Notes under the pieces: model-generated
Told to the model about the DNA's origin: nothing
Databases searched by the model: none
Seen by the model: the letters and a program-made list of their open reading frames with translations, nothing else
Source of the DNA: Burkholderiales bacterium Ga0077543
GTDB taxonomy: Bacteria; Pseudomonadota; Gammaproteobacteria; Burkholderiales; Burkholderiaceae_C
Assembly (NCBI GenBank): GCA_001464055.1
Contig: LNET01000042.1
Coordinates: forward strand, 17,664 to 81,663
Direction of reading: 5' to 3'
DNA: 64,000 nucleotides
Part shown: positions 43,608 to 54,449 of the stretch, one piece after another
Numbering within the stretch: position 1 is the stretch's first letter
Layout of the letters: every line of letters starts with the position of its first letter
Program-made: the position numbers and the translations under genes

Positions 43608-44363
43608 TCAGGCCGCCGTTGCCGACGGCCCCTGGAAGCCGCCCTGGCGCAGGGTCAGCACCAGCGTGTCGCGCCAGGCCGGGGCCCCGGGCTGCAGGGC
43701 CTGGATCGGCGTGGTCTCGTGGATCACGCGCTCGTCGTCCAGCAACAGCACGCTCCAGGGCTCGGCCAGCGTGAAGCGCATGCCCTGCGGGCCGCGCGCG
43801 TCGAACACGCGGGTCTCGCCACCCTTGACGTTGTGCCTGCCCACCATCATCACCGCCACCAGGTCGACGCCATCGCGGTGGGCGCCTTCGGGCGTGGGCC
43901 GGCCCAGGCCTCCGGCGCCACCGGTGTCGATGCGGAACATGTGGGCTTCGCCGTACCAGCAAGGCGTGGGCCGCAGGGCGTCGGCCACGCGGGTCAGGCC
44001 CAGCAGCAGCGCCTTCCAGGCGGGGTCGGCATCCAGGCCGGGCGGAAGGGCCTCGAACCAGCGTTCATAGCCGCCGTGCAGCGCGTTGTAGTCCACAGGC
44101 TGCCAGTGCGCGCGTCGCGGCCCGGGCGTGACCTGGCCTGCGGCCACCGTGAAACTGCCATGCCGGCGCTGGCGATAGCCGCCACCGTCGCGCAGGTGCG
44201 GATCGGGCGGCAGGTCGTTCCACAAGGGCAGCCAGCCCGCCCAGGCCGCCGGGGCCGTTGCGCACAGCGCCTGCAGCGAGGCCGCCGACAGCACGGCCCA
44301 ACCGGCTGCGTGCATCTGGTTGGGAAGGTCTTCGAGGGCGGTCAGCGGCGGTGGTGGGACCAT
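43608..44363 (-). CDS. 2-oxoglutarate/Fe(II) dioxygenase (PF10014-like, free amino-acid hydroxylase type)
   Basis: 251 residues. The Fe(II) site is visible as HxD in EGAHRDGVDLVAVMMVG and the distal histidine in DERVIHETTPI; RDTLVLTLR probably supplies the arginine for 2-oxoglutarate. NVKGGETRVFDARG between them is typical of the PF10014 family, known from L-isoleucine dioxygenase and relatives that hydroxylate free aliphatic amino acids. It is translated just upstream of the ammonia-lyase gene (2-base gap) and is divergent from a VC0807-family gene. Substrate specificity cannot be read from the sequence. Confidence 0.82.
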   Translation of the reverse strand: MVPPPPLTALEDLPNQMHAAGWAVLSAASLQALCATAPAAWAGWLPLWNDLPPDPHLRDGGGYRQRRHGSFTVAAGQVTPGPRRAHWQPVDYNALHGGYERWFEALPPGLDADPAWKALLLGLTRVADALRPTPCWYGEAHMFRIDTGGAGGLGRPTPEGAHRDGVDLVAVMMVGRHNVKGGETRVFDARGPQGMRFTLAEPWSVLLLDDERVIHETTPIQALQPGAPAWRDTLVLTLRQGGFQGPSATAA

Positions 44364-44542
44364 GTCGGGGCAAAGGAATGAATGAGGCAGGCCGGCATTG
44401 TCGACCAGGGACCGTTGTCGGGGCGACCCGGGCTGCGCGTCGTCGTGGACGACCGCGGCACAAGGCTGGGCGCACGCGCCGGAAACACACGCGTGGCACA
44501 GTTCAGGTCTGACTCGTCACCGAACGACTGCCCGCCGCCCCG

Positions 44543-45244
44543 ATGTCCACGCACAGCCCCGACCTGCCGAAACCCAATCCGCTGCTCGAGATCGGCATCA
44601 CCATCATCGTTCCGGCGGTGGTGCTGATGCAGCTGAGCGGCGCCGAACGCCTGGGGCCGGTGATCGCGCTGATCCTCGCGCTGGCCTTCCCGGTGGGCTG
44701 GGGCGTCTGGGATGGCCTCAGGCGCCGCAAGCTGAACTGGCTGGCCGTGCTGGGCGTCGTCAGCACGCTGCTCACGGGGGGAATCGGCCTGCTCAAGCTC
44801 GACCCGCAATGGCTGGCGGTGAAGGAAGCCGCAGTGCCGGGGCTGATCGGGCTGGTGGTGCTGGGCTCCCTTTGGACGAAGACGCCCCTGATCCGTGTCC
44901 TGGTGTTCAACCCCACGCTGTTCGATGTCGAACGCGTGCACGCTGCGCTGGAACTGCGCAAGAACGTCGTGCCTTTCGAGCTTCGGCTGCGCACCGGCAC
45001 CCTGCTGCTGGCCTGCACCTTCTTCTTTTCGGCCGTGGCCAACTACCTGCTTGCAAGCTGGGTGGTGAACAGCCCGGCAGGCACCGAAGCCTTCAACCAG
45101 GAACTGGGCAGGCTGACGCTGCTGAGCTACCCGGTCATCGCCCTGCCCTCGATGGCGATGATGATCGGCCTGATGTTCTGGCTGGCCCGCGGCGCCAAGT
45201 CACTGACCGGGCTGGAGCTGGGCGAAATGCTCCGCGGCGGCTGA
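44543..45244 (+). CDS. VC0807-family membrane protein
   Basis: 233 residues, ATG at 44543. Six or so membrane helices are evident (for example ITIIVPAVVLMQLSG, VIALILALAFPVGWG, LLLACTFFFSAVANYLLAS, LPSMAMMIGLMFWLARG). PVGWGVWDGLRRRKLNWLAV followed by FNPTLFD near the middle are typical of the VC0807 family, a relative of septation protein A with no established activity. It stands alone between the divergent dioxygenase gene and the hybrid kinase gene. Confidence 0.75.
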   Translation: MSTHSPDLPKPNPLLEIGITIIVPAVVLMQLSGAERLGPVIALILALAFPVGWGVWDGLRRRKLNWLAVLGVVSTLLTGGIGLLKLDPQWLAVKEAAVPGLIGLVVLGSLWTKTPLIRVLVFNPTLFDVERVHAALELRKNVVPFELRLRTGTLLLACTFFFSAVANYLLASWVVNSPAGTEAFNQELGRLTLLSYPVIALPSMAMMIGLMFWLARGAKSLTGLELGEMLRGG

Positions 45245-45288
45245 ACGTCGGCCAGGGCGCGCCTGGTCCCGCAGCTCCTCCAGGCGCC

Positions 45289-45329
45289 TAGAATCGAGCA
45301 GTGCGCAACGAGAAGTTTCCGGAAATGCA

Positions 45330-45333
<4 letters not shown>
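45289..45333 (+). promoter_or_regulatory. TAGAAT -10 element and possible leaderless 10-codon ORF before the hybrid kinase
   Basis: TAGAAT (45289-45294) is followed six bases later by GTG, opening a 10-codon ORF (VRNEKFPEMQ) whose TGA (45331-45333) overlaps the GTG start of the kinase (45330). A transcript starting seven bases after the -10 would begin at this GTG, so the mini-ORF would be leaderless and could couple translation to the kinase. Confidence 0.35.
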
Positions 45334-47647
<2,314 letters not shown>

Positions 47648-47651
<4 letters not shown>

Positions 47652-48685
47652 ACGATGACGGGTTCCGGCTCCAGCCGGATGCCGAAGCGCCCGTAAACGC
47701 TTTCCTGGATGGCGCGTGCCAGCGTCACCACCTCGGCACCGCTGGCGCCACCGCGGTTGACCAGCACCAGGGCCTGACGTTCATAGACGCCGGCATGGCC
47801 CACGGTCTTGCCTTTCCAGCCGCAGGCGTCGATGAGCCAGCCAGCGGCCAGCTTGACGCTGCCGTCGGGCAGCGGGTAATGCACGATCTCCGGGTCTCGG
47901 CCGATGATGTCGCGGCACTGCTCGGCACTGACCACCGGGTTCTTGAAGAAGCTGCCGGCGTTGCCGATGACGGCGGGGTCGGGCAGCTTGGCCCGGCGCA
48001 CCGCGCAGATCCAGTCGAAAAGAGTGCGGGCATCGGGGGCGCTGTTGCCGGTTTCGGCCATCTTGCGCTCCAGTTCCAGATAGCCCAGCGCCGGCTGCCA
48101 GGGCCGCGGCAGGCGAAAGCGCACCCGCGTGATCAGCGACTTGCCCGCCAGCAGCCCCTTGAAGACGCTGTCGCGATAGCCGAAGTGGCATTCCGCGGCC
48201 GTGAGCGTGACGCTGCGCCCTGTGACCAGATCGACAGCGTCCAGCGCTTCGAAGCGGTCTTTCAGTTCCACCCCGTAGGCTCCGATGTTCTGGACCGGCG
48301 ACGCGCCCACCGAACCGGGAATCAGCGCCAGGTTTTCCAGCCCCGGAAGGCCCTGGTCCAGCGTCCAGGCGACGAAGTCGGCCCAGGGCTCGCCAGCACC
48401 GGCCTCGACGATCCAGGCATCGCTGTCTTCGCGCACCAGGCGCCGGCCCATGATCTCGACCTTGAGCACCACCCCGGGCACGTCGCGCGTGAAGACGACA
48501 TTGCTGCCGCCGCCCAGCACGAACTTCGGCGCCCGGCCCAGTTCAGGGTGGTCGATGACCCGACGCACGTCCGCCTCCAGGCCGATGCGCACCAGGGTGG
48601 CCGCCAGCGCGGGCAGGCGGAAGGTGTTGAATTCGCGCAGGCTGGCGCGATGTTGAATCTGCAAGGCCGAAGGCGGTGGCGACAT
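47648..48685 (-). CDS. murB: UDP-N-acetylenolpyruvoylglucosamine reductase
   Basis: 345 residues from the ATG at 48685; the tracked 901-residue ORF is an over-extension. FAD-binding motifs are [20 protein letters not shown] and [20 protein letters not shown]; the proton-donor serine lies in [13 protein letters not shown] and the C-terminal glutamate in [16 protein letters not shown] is the extra loop of the E. coli-like type I enzymes. MurB reduces the enolpyruvyl group to lactyl in peptidoglycan precursor synthesis. It is convergent with the hybrid kinase and divergent from yajQ (54 bases between). Confidence 0.95.
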
Positions 48686-48739
48686 GCCAGAATTCTCGTG
48701 GATATTCCCTTTGCCGCGACACGTCACCACGCCCCTGCC

Positions 48740-49243
48740 ATGCCCAGCTTCGACGCCGTCATAGAACCCAACCTGGTGGAACTGCGCAATGCCGTCGACC
48801 AGGCGACCAAGGAAATCGGCACTCGCTTCGACTTCAAGGGCTCCTGTGCCTCGGTGGAAGTCACCGAACGCAGCAGCAAGGACCGCGAACTCGTGCTCTG
48901 GGCCGACAGCGACTTCCAGCTGGAACAGGTTCGAGACCTGCTGCTGGGCCGGCTGAGCAAGCGCGGCGTCGACATCCGCTTCCTCGACCTGTCGACCAAG
49001 CCACAGAAAATGGGCGGCGACAAGCTCAAGCTGCTGCTGCCGGTGAAAAGCGGGGTCGACGCCGAAAGTGCGAAGAAGATGCAGGCGGCGCTGAAAGCCT
49101 CGAAGCTGAAGGTGCAGGGCGCCTTCCAGGGCGACGCGCTGCGTGTCACGGGCGCCAAGCGCGACGACCTGCAGGCTGCCATGGCCTTGCTGCGCAAGGA
49201 ACTGCCCGACCTGCCCCTGTCCTTCGACAACTTTCGGGCCTGA
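48740..49243 (+). CDS. yajQ: YajQ-family nucleotide-binding protein
   Basis: 167 residues from the ATG at 48740; upstream extension is a shadow of mur[21 protein letters not shown], then [17 protein letters not shown] and KTFRVDIRF-like segments, with [27 protein letters not shown] and LPLSFDNFR at the end, match YajQ throughout. Members bind cyclic di-GMP in Xanthomonas and Pseudomonas and act with regulators; others are reported to bind nucleic acid. The next gene begins four bases after its stop. Confidence 0.92.
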   Translation: MPSFDAVIEPNLVELRNAVDQATKEIGTRFDFKGSCASVEVTERSSKDRELVLWADSDFQLEQVRDLLLGRLSKRGVDIRFLDLSTKPQKMGGDKLKLLLPVKSGVDAESAKKMQAALKASKLKVQGAFQGDALRVTGAKRDDLQAAMALLRKELPDLPLSFDNFRA

Positions 49244-49247
49244 GGCC

Positions 49248-49913
49248 ATGAAAACGACATCTCCAGGTCGCCGCTGGATCATGGGCGGTCTGGTGGCCGC
49301 CTTGTGCGGCAGGGTCTGGGCCCAGGGCAGCCCCAGCGTGGTGCTGGCCGGGCGCATGGGCGAACGGGCGCTGCTGATGATCAACGGCCAGCCGCAGATG
49401 CTGGCGGTGGGCCAGTCTGCAGCTGGCGTGAAGCTGCTGCGCTGGCAGGGTGATGAAGCCCTGGTCGAACGCGATGGCCGCACGGCCCTGTTGCGCGTGG
49501 GCGGGAGCCCGGCACAGCTGGCCGGCGCAACGCCGGCAGCGTCGAACGGGCGCGAAATCGTCATCACCGCCGGGCCGGGCGGCCACTTCATTTCCAGTGG
49601 CGCCATCAACGGCATGCCGGTGCAGTTCATGGTGGACACCGGCGCCACCCTGCTGGCCATGTCGCAGGGCGAAGCCCAGCGTCTGCGCCTGGACCTGCGC
49701 AACGCCCGCCAGGGCATGAGCCACACCGCCAACGGCATGGTGCCGGTGCAGCAGGTGTCGCTGACGCGGGTGCGGGTGGGCGAAGTCGAAGTCAGCAACG
49801 TCGACGCCATGGTGCTGCCCGCGGCCATGCCGCATGTGCTGCTGGGCAACAGTTTCCTGGGTCGCTTCCAGATGCGTCGCGAAAACGACGTGATGCGGCT
49901 CGAATTGCGCTGA
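49248..49913 (+). CDS. Periplasmic retropepsin-like aspartic protease (clan AA, TIGR02281-type)
   Basis: 221 residues from the ATG at 49248. A signal peptide (RRWIMGGLVAALCGRVWAQG) is followed by a small beta domain and then the protease domain: GMPVQFMVDTGATLLAMSQG holds the catalytic DTGA, and VLLGNSFLGRFQM is the usual C-terminal LGxxFL motif. One active-site aspartate per chain means it should work as a dimer. The first 90 residues resemble the linker region of related secreted proteins and have no clear motif. It is probably co-transcribed with yajQ. Confidence 0.82.
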   Translation: MKTTSPGRRWIMGGLVAALCGRVWAQGSPSVVLAGRMGERALLMINGQPQMLAVGQSAAGVKLLRWQGDEALVERDGRTALLRVGGSPAQLAGATPAASNGREIVITAGPGGHFISSGAINGMPVQFMVDTGATLLAMSQGEAQRLRLDLRNARQGMSHTANGMVPVQQVSLTRVRVGEVEVSNVDAMVLPAAMPHVLLGNSFLGRFQMRRENDVMRLELR

Positions 49914-49931
49914 CCGCCTGCAAATCCGGCT

Positions 49932-49961
49932 TGTCCCAGCAGGGACAGCGCGGAATAGAAC
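49932..49961 (+). promoter_or_regulatory. Inverted repeat and putative promoter before acyl-CoA dehydrogenase operon
   Basis: TGTCCC/GGGACA (49932-49947, loop AGCA) is followed by TAGAAC (49956-49961) as a possible -10, with TTGTCC at 49931 nineteen bases before it as a poor -35. AGGAGA precedes the ATG at 50004. The repeat could equally end the protease transcript. Confidence 0.35.
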
Positions 49962-50003
49962 GATCGTGCTAAAACCCGACGAAGACACCGCGCAGGAGAC
50001 AAC

Positions 50004-51194
50004 ATGGACCTGAACTTCACCGCCGACGAACTGGCCTTTCGCAGCGAGGTCCGGCAATGGGTGGCCGAGAATCTGCCCGCCGACATCAGCCACAAGGTGC
50101 ACCATGCGCTGCGCCTGAGCCGCGACGACATGCAGCGCTGGGCGCGCATCCTGGGCAAGAAGGGCTGGCTGGGCTGGGGCTGGCCCAAGGAATTCGGCGG
50201 CCCCGGCTGGAACGCCATCCAGAAGCACCTGTTCGAAGAAGAGTGCGCGCTGGCCGGGGCGCCACGCGTGGTGCCCTTCGGCCCGGTGATGGTGGCGCCG
50301 GTCATCATGGCCTTCGGCAACGCCGAACAGCAAAAGCGCTTCCTGCCCGGCATTGCCAGTGGCGAGGTGTGGTGGAGCCAGGGCTACAGCGAACCCGGCG
50401 CGGGCAGCGACCTGGCCAGCCTGAAGTGCAAGGCCGAACGGATTTCGACGAGTACGGGCGACAAGTACATCGTCAACGGCCAGAAGACCTGGACCACGCT
50501 GGGCCAGTATGGCGAGTGGATCTTCTGCCTGGTGCGCACCAGCAGCGACGGCAAGCCGCAGACCGGCATCAGCTTCCTGCTCATCGACATGAAGAGCCCG
50601 GGTGTGAGCGTGCACCCCATCGTGCTGCTGGACGGCGAGCCCGAGGTCAACGAGGTCTGGTTCGACAACGTGGAAGTGCCGGCCGAGAACCTGATCGGCG
50701 AGGAAAACAAGGGCTGGACTTATGCCAAGCACCTGCTGGCGCACGAGCGCACCAACATCGCCGACGTGAACCGGGCCAAGCGTGAGCTGGAACGCCTGAA
50801 GCGCATCGCCAAGGCCGAGGGCGTCTATGACGACGCCCGCTTCCGCGACCAGATCGCCCTGCTCGAGGTCGACGTGGTGGCGCTGGAGATGATGGTGCTG
50901 CGCGTGCTGTCGGCCGAAAAGAGCGGCAAGCAGAGCCTGGACGTGGCCGGCCTGCTGAAGATTCGCGGCAGCGAGATCCAGCAGCGGTATACCGAACTGA
51001 TGATGCTGGCCGCCGGCCCGCTGGCCCGCCCCTTCATCTGGGAAGCCATGGAAGCCGGCTGGCAGGGCGACGTGGCGCTGGACGCCAGCCTGCTGCCCCT
51101 GGCCGGCAACTACTTCAACATGCGCAAGACCAGCATCTACGGCGGCAGCAACGAAGTCCAGAAGAACATCGTCGCGCAGACGGTGCTGGGCTGA
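50004..51194 (+). CDS. Acyl-CoA dehydrogenase, large subunit type (PimC-like)
   Basis: 396 residues preceded by AGGAGA. MDLNFTADELAFRSEVRQWV, WWSQGYSEPGAGSDLASLKC, VNGQKTWTTLGQYGEWIFCL and the C-terminal IYGGSNEVQKNIVAQTVLG define the family. It resembles the pimeloyl-CoA dehydrogenase large subunit of Rhodopseudomonas. At the place of the medium-chain enzyme's catalytic glutamate (YEGT) it has glycine (YGGSNE), as is common in this branch. The adjacent gene encodes a second, divergent subunit, so an alpha2beta2 enzyme acting on a dicarboxylic, branched or steroid-side-chain-like CoA ester is likely (inference). Confidence 0.88.
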   Translation: MDLNFTADELAFRSEVRQWVAENLPADISHKVHHALRLSRDDMQRWARILGKKGWLGWGWPKEFGGPGWNAIQKHLFEEECALAGAPRVVPFGPVMVAPVIMAFGNAEQQKRFLPGIASGEVWWSQGYSEPGAGSDLASLKCKAERISTSTGDKYIVNGQKTWTTLGQYGEWIFCLVRTSSDGKPQTGISFLLIDMKSPGVSVHPIVLLDGEPEVNEVWFDNVEVPAENLIGEENKGWTYAKHLLAHERTNIADVNRAKRELERLKRIAKAEGVYDDARFRDQIALLEVDVVALEMMVLRVLSAEKSGKQSLDVAGLLKIRGSEIQQRYTELMMLAAGPLARPFIWEAMEAGWQGDVALDASLLPLAGNYFNMRKTSIYGGSNEVQKNIVAQTVLG

Positions 51195-51224
51195 AGCGGC
51201 CGGCACAGCGGAAGGAAAGACACC

Positions 51225-52352
51225 ATGGACTTCGACTTCACCGACGACCAGATCTCGCTGCGAGACGCCGTGCAACGCTGGGTGGAAAAGGGCTTCGGCT
51301 TTCCGCGCCGGCATGCGCTGGCCAAGGCCGGGGGCGCCACCCGCGCCGTCTACGGCGAACTGGCCGACCTGGGCCTGACCGGCCTGGCCATTCCCGAAGC
51401 CCAGGGCGGCATGGGCTTTGGCGCCGTGGAAGCCATGGTGGTGTGCGAGGAACTCGGCCGCGGCCTGGTGAACGCACCTTTTGCCGAAGCCGCGCTCGTC
51501 GCCCCGGTGTTGATGGCCGGGGCGCCCGAGGTGCTGAAGGCGGCCTGGCTGCCGCGCATGGCCAGCGGTGAAGTGCTGGTGGTGCCGGCGCTCTGGGAAG
51601 CACGCTCGCGCTACCGGCTTGCGCACGTGCACGCCAGTGCGCGCCAGGAAGGCAGCATCTGGGCGCTGACCGGGGTGAAGACCCTGGTCCCGGCCGGTGA
51701 CGAGGCCGACGCCTTCATCGTCAGCGCGCGGATCTCCGGCAAGACCGACGACGAGTCGGGCATCGGCCTGTTCCTGGTGGAACGCGGCGCGGCCAGCCTG
51801 CGCGGCTTCCCCACCCAGGACGGCGCCCGTGCCGCCGAGCTGGGCCTGGCGCTGACGCCGGCGCAGCTGATCAGCAGCAACGCTTTCGCGACGCTACAGA
51901 CCGCCGCCGACGTGGCTGTCGCCGCCAACTGCGCCGAGGCCGTGGGCCTGATGGACGTGCTGGTGGCCATCACCGTCGACTACATGAACACGCGCAAACA
52001 GTTCAACGTGCCGATCGCCAGCTTCCAGGCCCTGCGCCACCGCATGGCCGACGTGAAGATGCAGCTGGAACTGGGCCGTTCGATGAGCTACTACGCCAGC
52101 CTGAAGCTGGGCGAGCCCGCGGAACAACGCCGGCGTGCCGTCAGCCAGGCCCGTGTGCAACTGGGGCAGAGCATGCGCACGGTGGGGCAGCAGTGCATCC
52201 AGCTGCATGGCGGCATCGGCGTCACCGACGAATACATCGCCAGCCACTACTTCAAGCGCCTGACCATGCTGGAGCTGAGCTGGGGCGACAGCCTGCACCA
52301 CCTGGGCGAGGTGTCTGCGCGCATGCAAGACAGCGCCGGTGTGTTCGCCTAG
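51225..52352 (+). CDS. Acyl-CoA dehydrogenase, small subunit type (PimD-like)
   Basis: 375 residues, 30 bases after the first dehydrogenase. N-terminal helical domain MDFDFTDDQISLRDAVQRWV and GLTGLAIPEAQGGMGFGAVE, a degenerate middle beta domain (no clear SEPxAGSD motif), and C-terminal domain VDYMNTRKQFNVPIASFQAL, QLHGGIGVTDEYIASHYFKR. RKQFNVPIASFQALRHRMAD supplies the FAD-binding arginine and glutamine contacts. The final segment TMLELSWGDSLHHL differs from the usual catalytic-loop sequence. Together with the preceding gene it probably forms a heteromeric enzyme. Confidence 0.87.
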   Translation: MDFDFTDDQISLRDAVQRWVEKGFGFPRRHALAKAGGATRAVYGELADLGLTGLAIPEAQGGMGFGAVEAMVVCEELGRGLVNAPFAEAALVAPVLMAGAPEVLKAAWLPRMASGEVLVVPALWEARSRYRLAHVHASARQEGSIWALTGVKTLVPAGDEADAFIVSARISGKTDDESGIGLFLVERGAASLRGFPTQDGARAAELGLALTPAQLISSNAFATLQTAADVAVAANCAEAVGLMDVLVAITVDYMNTRKQFNVPIASFQALRHRMADVKMQLELGRSMSYYASLKLGEPAEQRRRAVSQARVQLGQSMRTVGQQCIQLHGGIGVTDEYIASHYFKRLTMLELSWGDSLHHLGEVSARMQDSAGVFA

Positions 52353-52361
52353 TCGCGCGGC

Positions 52362-53360
52362 TTGAAGCTCGCGCCGGGTTCGATCTCCGACGTGGCCGGC
52401 CTGCGCGTGGGCCACGCGCAGGCGCCCGGACGCGACACCGGCTGCAGCGTCGTGCTGTGCCCGCCCGGCACAGTGGGCGGCGTGGCCCAGCGCGGTGGCG
52501 CGCCCGGCACACGCGAAACCGACCTGCTGCGCCCCGAGAACACCGTGAGCGTGGTGCACGCGGTGCTGCTGACCGGCGGCAGCGCCTACGGCCTGGACGC
52601 GGCGGGCGGCGTGATGCGCTGGCTGGAAGCCCAGGGCATCGGTCTGCCGGTGGGCAGAGCTGGCGTGCGGGTGCCCATCGTGCCTGCCGCCGTCCTGTTC
52701 GACCTGTGGCGGGGCGACACGCGCATCCGCCCCGACGCCAGCACCGGCCATGCCGCCTGCGAGGCTGCCGCGAACACCGCTGAAGATTCAGCCGCCATCC
52801 AGGGCCGGATCGGCGCGGGTGCCGGCGCCACCTGCGGCAAGCTCTACGGCATCGAACGCGCCATGCCCGGGGGCATCGGCACCGCTTCCTTGCGACTGGG
52901 CGAGATCACCGTCGCTGCCCTGGTGGCCGTGAACGCGCTGGGAGACGTGATCGACGCACAGGGCCGCGTGCTGGCGGGCGCGCGCACGGCCGACGGCGCA
53001 GGCCTGCAGGACACCAGCGGCTCGCTTTTCGCCGACACCATGGCAGGCGCGGACAAGAGCGTCGGCACCGGCCCGGCGCGCTGGTTGAGCGCGTTGTCGG
53101 CCGGCACGGCCACGACCCTGGGCGTGGTCGCCACCGACGCCCGGCTCGACAAGGCCGCCGCCACACAACTGGCGCAGCTGGCGCACCACGGGCTGGCCCG
53201 CGCCATCAACCCGCTCACCGCGCACGATGGCGACACCCTGTTCAGCCTGGCCACCGGCAGCGCCGGCCACGGCGGCGACGTCAGTGCGCTGGGCGCGCTG
53301 GCGGCCGAGGTCGTGGCGCGGGCCATCCGCAACGCGGTCATTGCCGCCAACGGCCTGTAA
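52362..53360 (+). CDS. P1-family peptidase (DmpA/L-aminopeptidase-like)
   Basis: 332 residues from a TTG at 52362, the only start between the upstream stop (TAG, 52350-52352) and the conserved region. PGSISDVAGLRVGHAQAPG, GVAQRGGAPGTRETDLLRP, VLLTGGSAYGLDAAGGVMRW and IGAGAGATCGKLYG are signatures of the self-processing DmpA family. The expected cleavage/nucleophile region reads AGTATTLGVVATDARLDKAA. Such enzymes cleave N-terminal residues or beta-peptides and autoprocess into two chains. It begins nine bases after the dehydrogenase stop, so it sits in that operon although its metabolic link is unclear. Confidence 0.85.
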   Translation: MKLAPGSISDVAGLRVGHAQAPGRDTGCSVVLCPPGTVGGVAQRGGAPGTRETDLLRPENTVSVVHAVLLTGGSAYGLDAAGGVMRWLEAQGIGLPVGRAGVRVPIVPAAVLFDLWRGDTRIRPDASTGHAACEAAANTAEDSAAIQGRIGAGAGATCGKLYGIERAMPGGIGTASLRLGEITVAALVAVNALGDVIDAQGRVLAGARTADGAGLQDTSGSLFADTMAGADKSVGTGPARWLSALSAGTATTLGVVATDARLDKAAATQLAQLAHHGLARAINPLTAHDGDTLFSLATGSAGHGGDVSALGALAAEVVARAIRNAVIAANGL

Positions 53361-53364
53361 CCCG

Positions 53365-54093
53365 ATGGCCAGCCTGCGCATCGGCCAGATCCTGTTCAGC
53401 CAGGGCTTCGGCACGCGCCGCGACTGCCAGGGCCTGGTGCTGCGCGGCGACGTGGCCGTGGCCGGCCGCATCGTCGACGACCCCGACGAAGCCTTCGACA
53501 CGGCCGGGCTGGTGTTCAGCGTGCAGGGGCGCAGCTGGCCATTCCACGACAAGGCCCTGGTGGTGCTGCACAAGCCAGCGGGCTATGAGTGTTCAGCCAA
53601 GCCGCGGCACCATCCCAGCGTGATGAGCCTGCTGCCGAAGCCGCTGCGCACACGCGGCCTGCAGCCGGTGGGCCGGCTCGACGAAGACACCACGGGCCTG
53701 CTGCTGTTCACCGACGACGGCAGCCTGATCCACCGCCTGACCAGCCCGAAACACCACGTGCCCAAGGTCTACGAGGTGACGGCCAAGCACCCCGTCACCG
53801 ACGAGCAGGTGGTGGCCTTGCTGAAGGGCGTGGTGCTGGAAGACGACCCGAGACCGGCCGTGGCGCTGGCCGCGGTGCGAACCAGCGAATGCCATCTGCA
53901 GCTGACCCTGGCCGAAGGCCGCTACCACCAGGTCAAGCGCATGCTGGCGGCGGTGGGCAACCGCTGCGAGGCCCTGCACCGCAGCCGCTTCGGCGCGCTC
54001 GCACTGCCGGCGGACTTGCCGCAGAAGGGCTGGGCCTGGGTCGACGTGGCCGAACTGGGCCTCAGCGCGCCGCCGTCCAGCGCATCGCGCTGA
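53365..54093 (+). CDS. rsuA: 16S rRNA pseudouridine synthase, RsuA type
   Basis: 242 residues from the ATG at 53365, four bases after the peptidase stop. An N-terminal S4-like domain (LRIGQILFSQGFGTRRDCQG, LVLRGDVAVAG) precedes the RsuA/RluB/E/F catalytic domain: VLHKPAGYECS, PVGRLDEDTTGLLLFTDDG with the catalytic aspartate, KVYEVTAKHPV, and LTLAEGRYHQVKRMLAAVGN. The presence of S4 and the overall length fit RsuA (U516 of 16S rRNA). It is the last gene of this plus-strand run. Confidence 0.88.
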   Translation: MASLRIGQILFSQGFGTRRDCQGLVLRGDVAVAGRIVDDPDEAFDTAGLVFSVQGRSWPFHDKALVVLHKPAGYECSAKPRHHPSVMSLLPKPLRTRGLQPVGRLDEDTTGLLLFTDDGSLIHRLTSPKHHVPKVYEVTAKHPVTDEQVVALLKGVVLEDDPRPAVALAAVRTSECHLQLTLAEGRYHQVKRMLAAVGNRCEALHRSRFGALALPADLPQKGWAWVDVAELGLSAPPSSASR

Positions 54094-54449
54094 AGGGCGA
54101 GGCGCCGGCAAGGGTCGGCGACAAGGCCAGCGCAAGCAGTCAGGCGGGAAAGCCTGAGTAGAAGATGGTGGCCGGCGACGAGCAGTGCGGCGTCACGACC
54201 GGCCAGCCAGATCTTCGTGGGGCGAATTCTTCGATCCTGAATGGTCGAAGCCAGCCCGGACACCGGGCCGGCCGCAACTTGAAGGCCCCAGCCTGCCCTG
54301 GCCGTGGCCGCCCAGCCGTTTTTCGAGTCGCCGGTCATGGTGTTGCATGGTCAACGGGCGCGATGCCAGCGCCCCTTCGGGTCGCGCAGGGTCACCCCTG
54401 GCGGTCACGCCGCAGGAGACGGCTGTCGGACAGCCAACGCTGCCGGAAT
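54094..54449. other. Convergent intergenic region, no gene seen
   Basis: 356 bases between the RsuA-type gene and the convergent glycosyltransferase. ORFs crossing it show no recognisable or consistently biased protein content. Slightly lower GC with a GAATTC/TTCGATCC stretch near 54225. I see no terminator with a T-tract and no repeat worth naming. Confidence 0.4.

Noticed and set aside
49146-51632. 828-residue minus-strand ORF
   Set aside because: Runs antisense through three well-supported genes (protease and two acyl-CoA dehydrogenases); His/Ala/Gln-rich with no motif.
54094-54449. Small gene between the RsuA-type gene and the DUF5672 gene
   Set aside because: Candidate frames on both strands lack Shine-Dalgarno, motifs and family resemblance.
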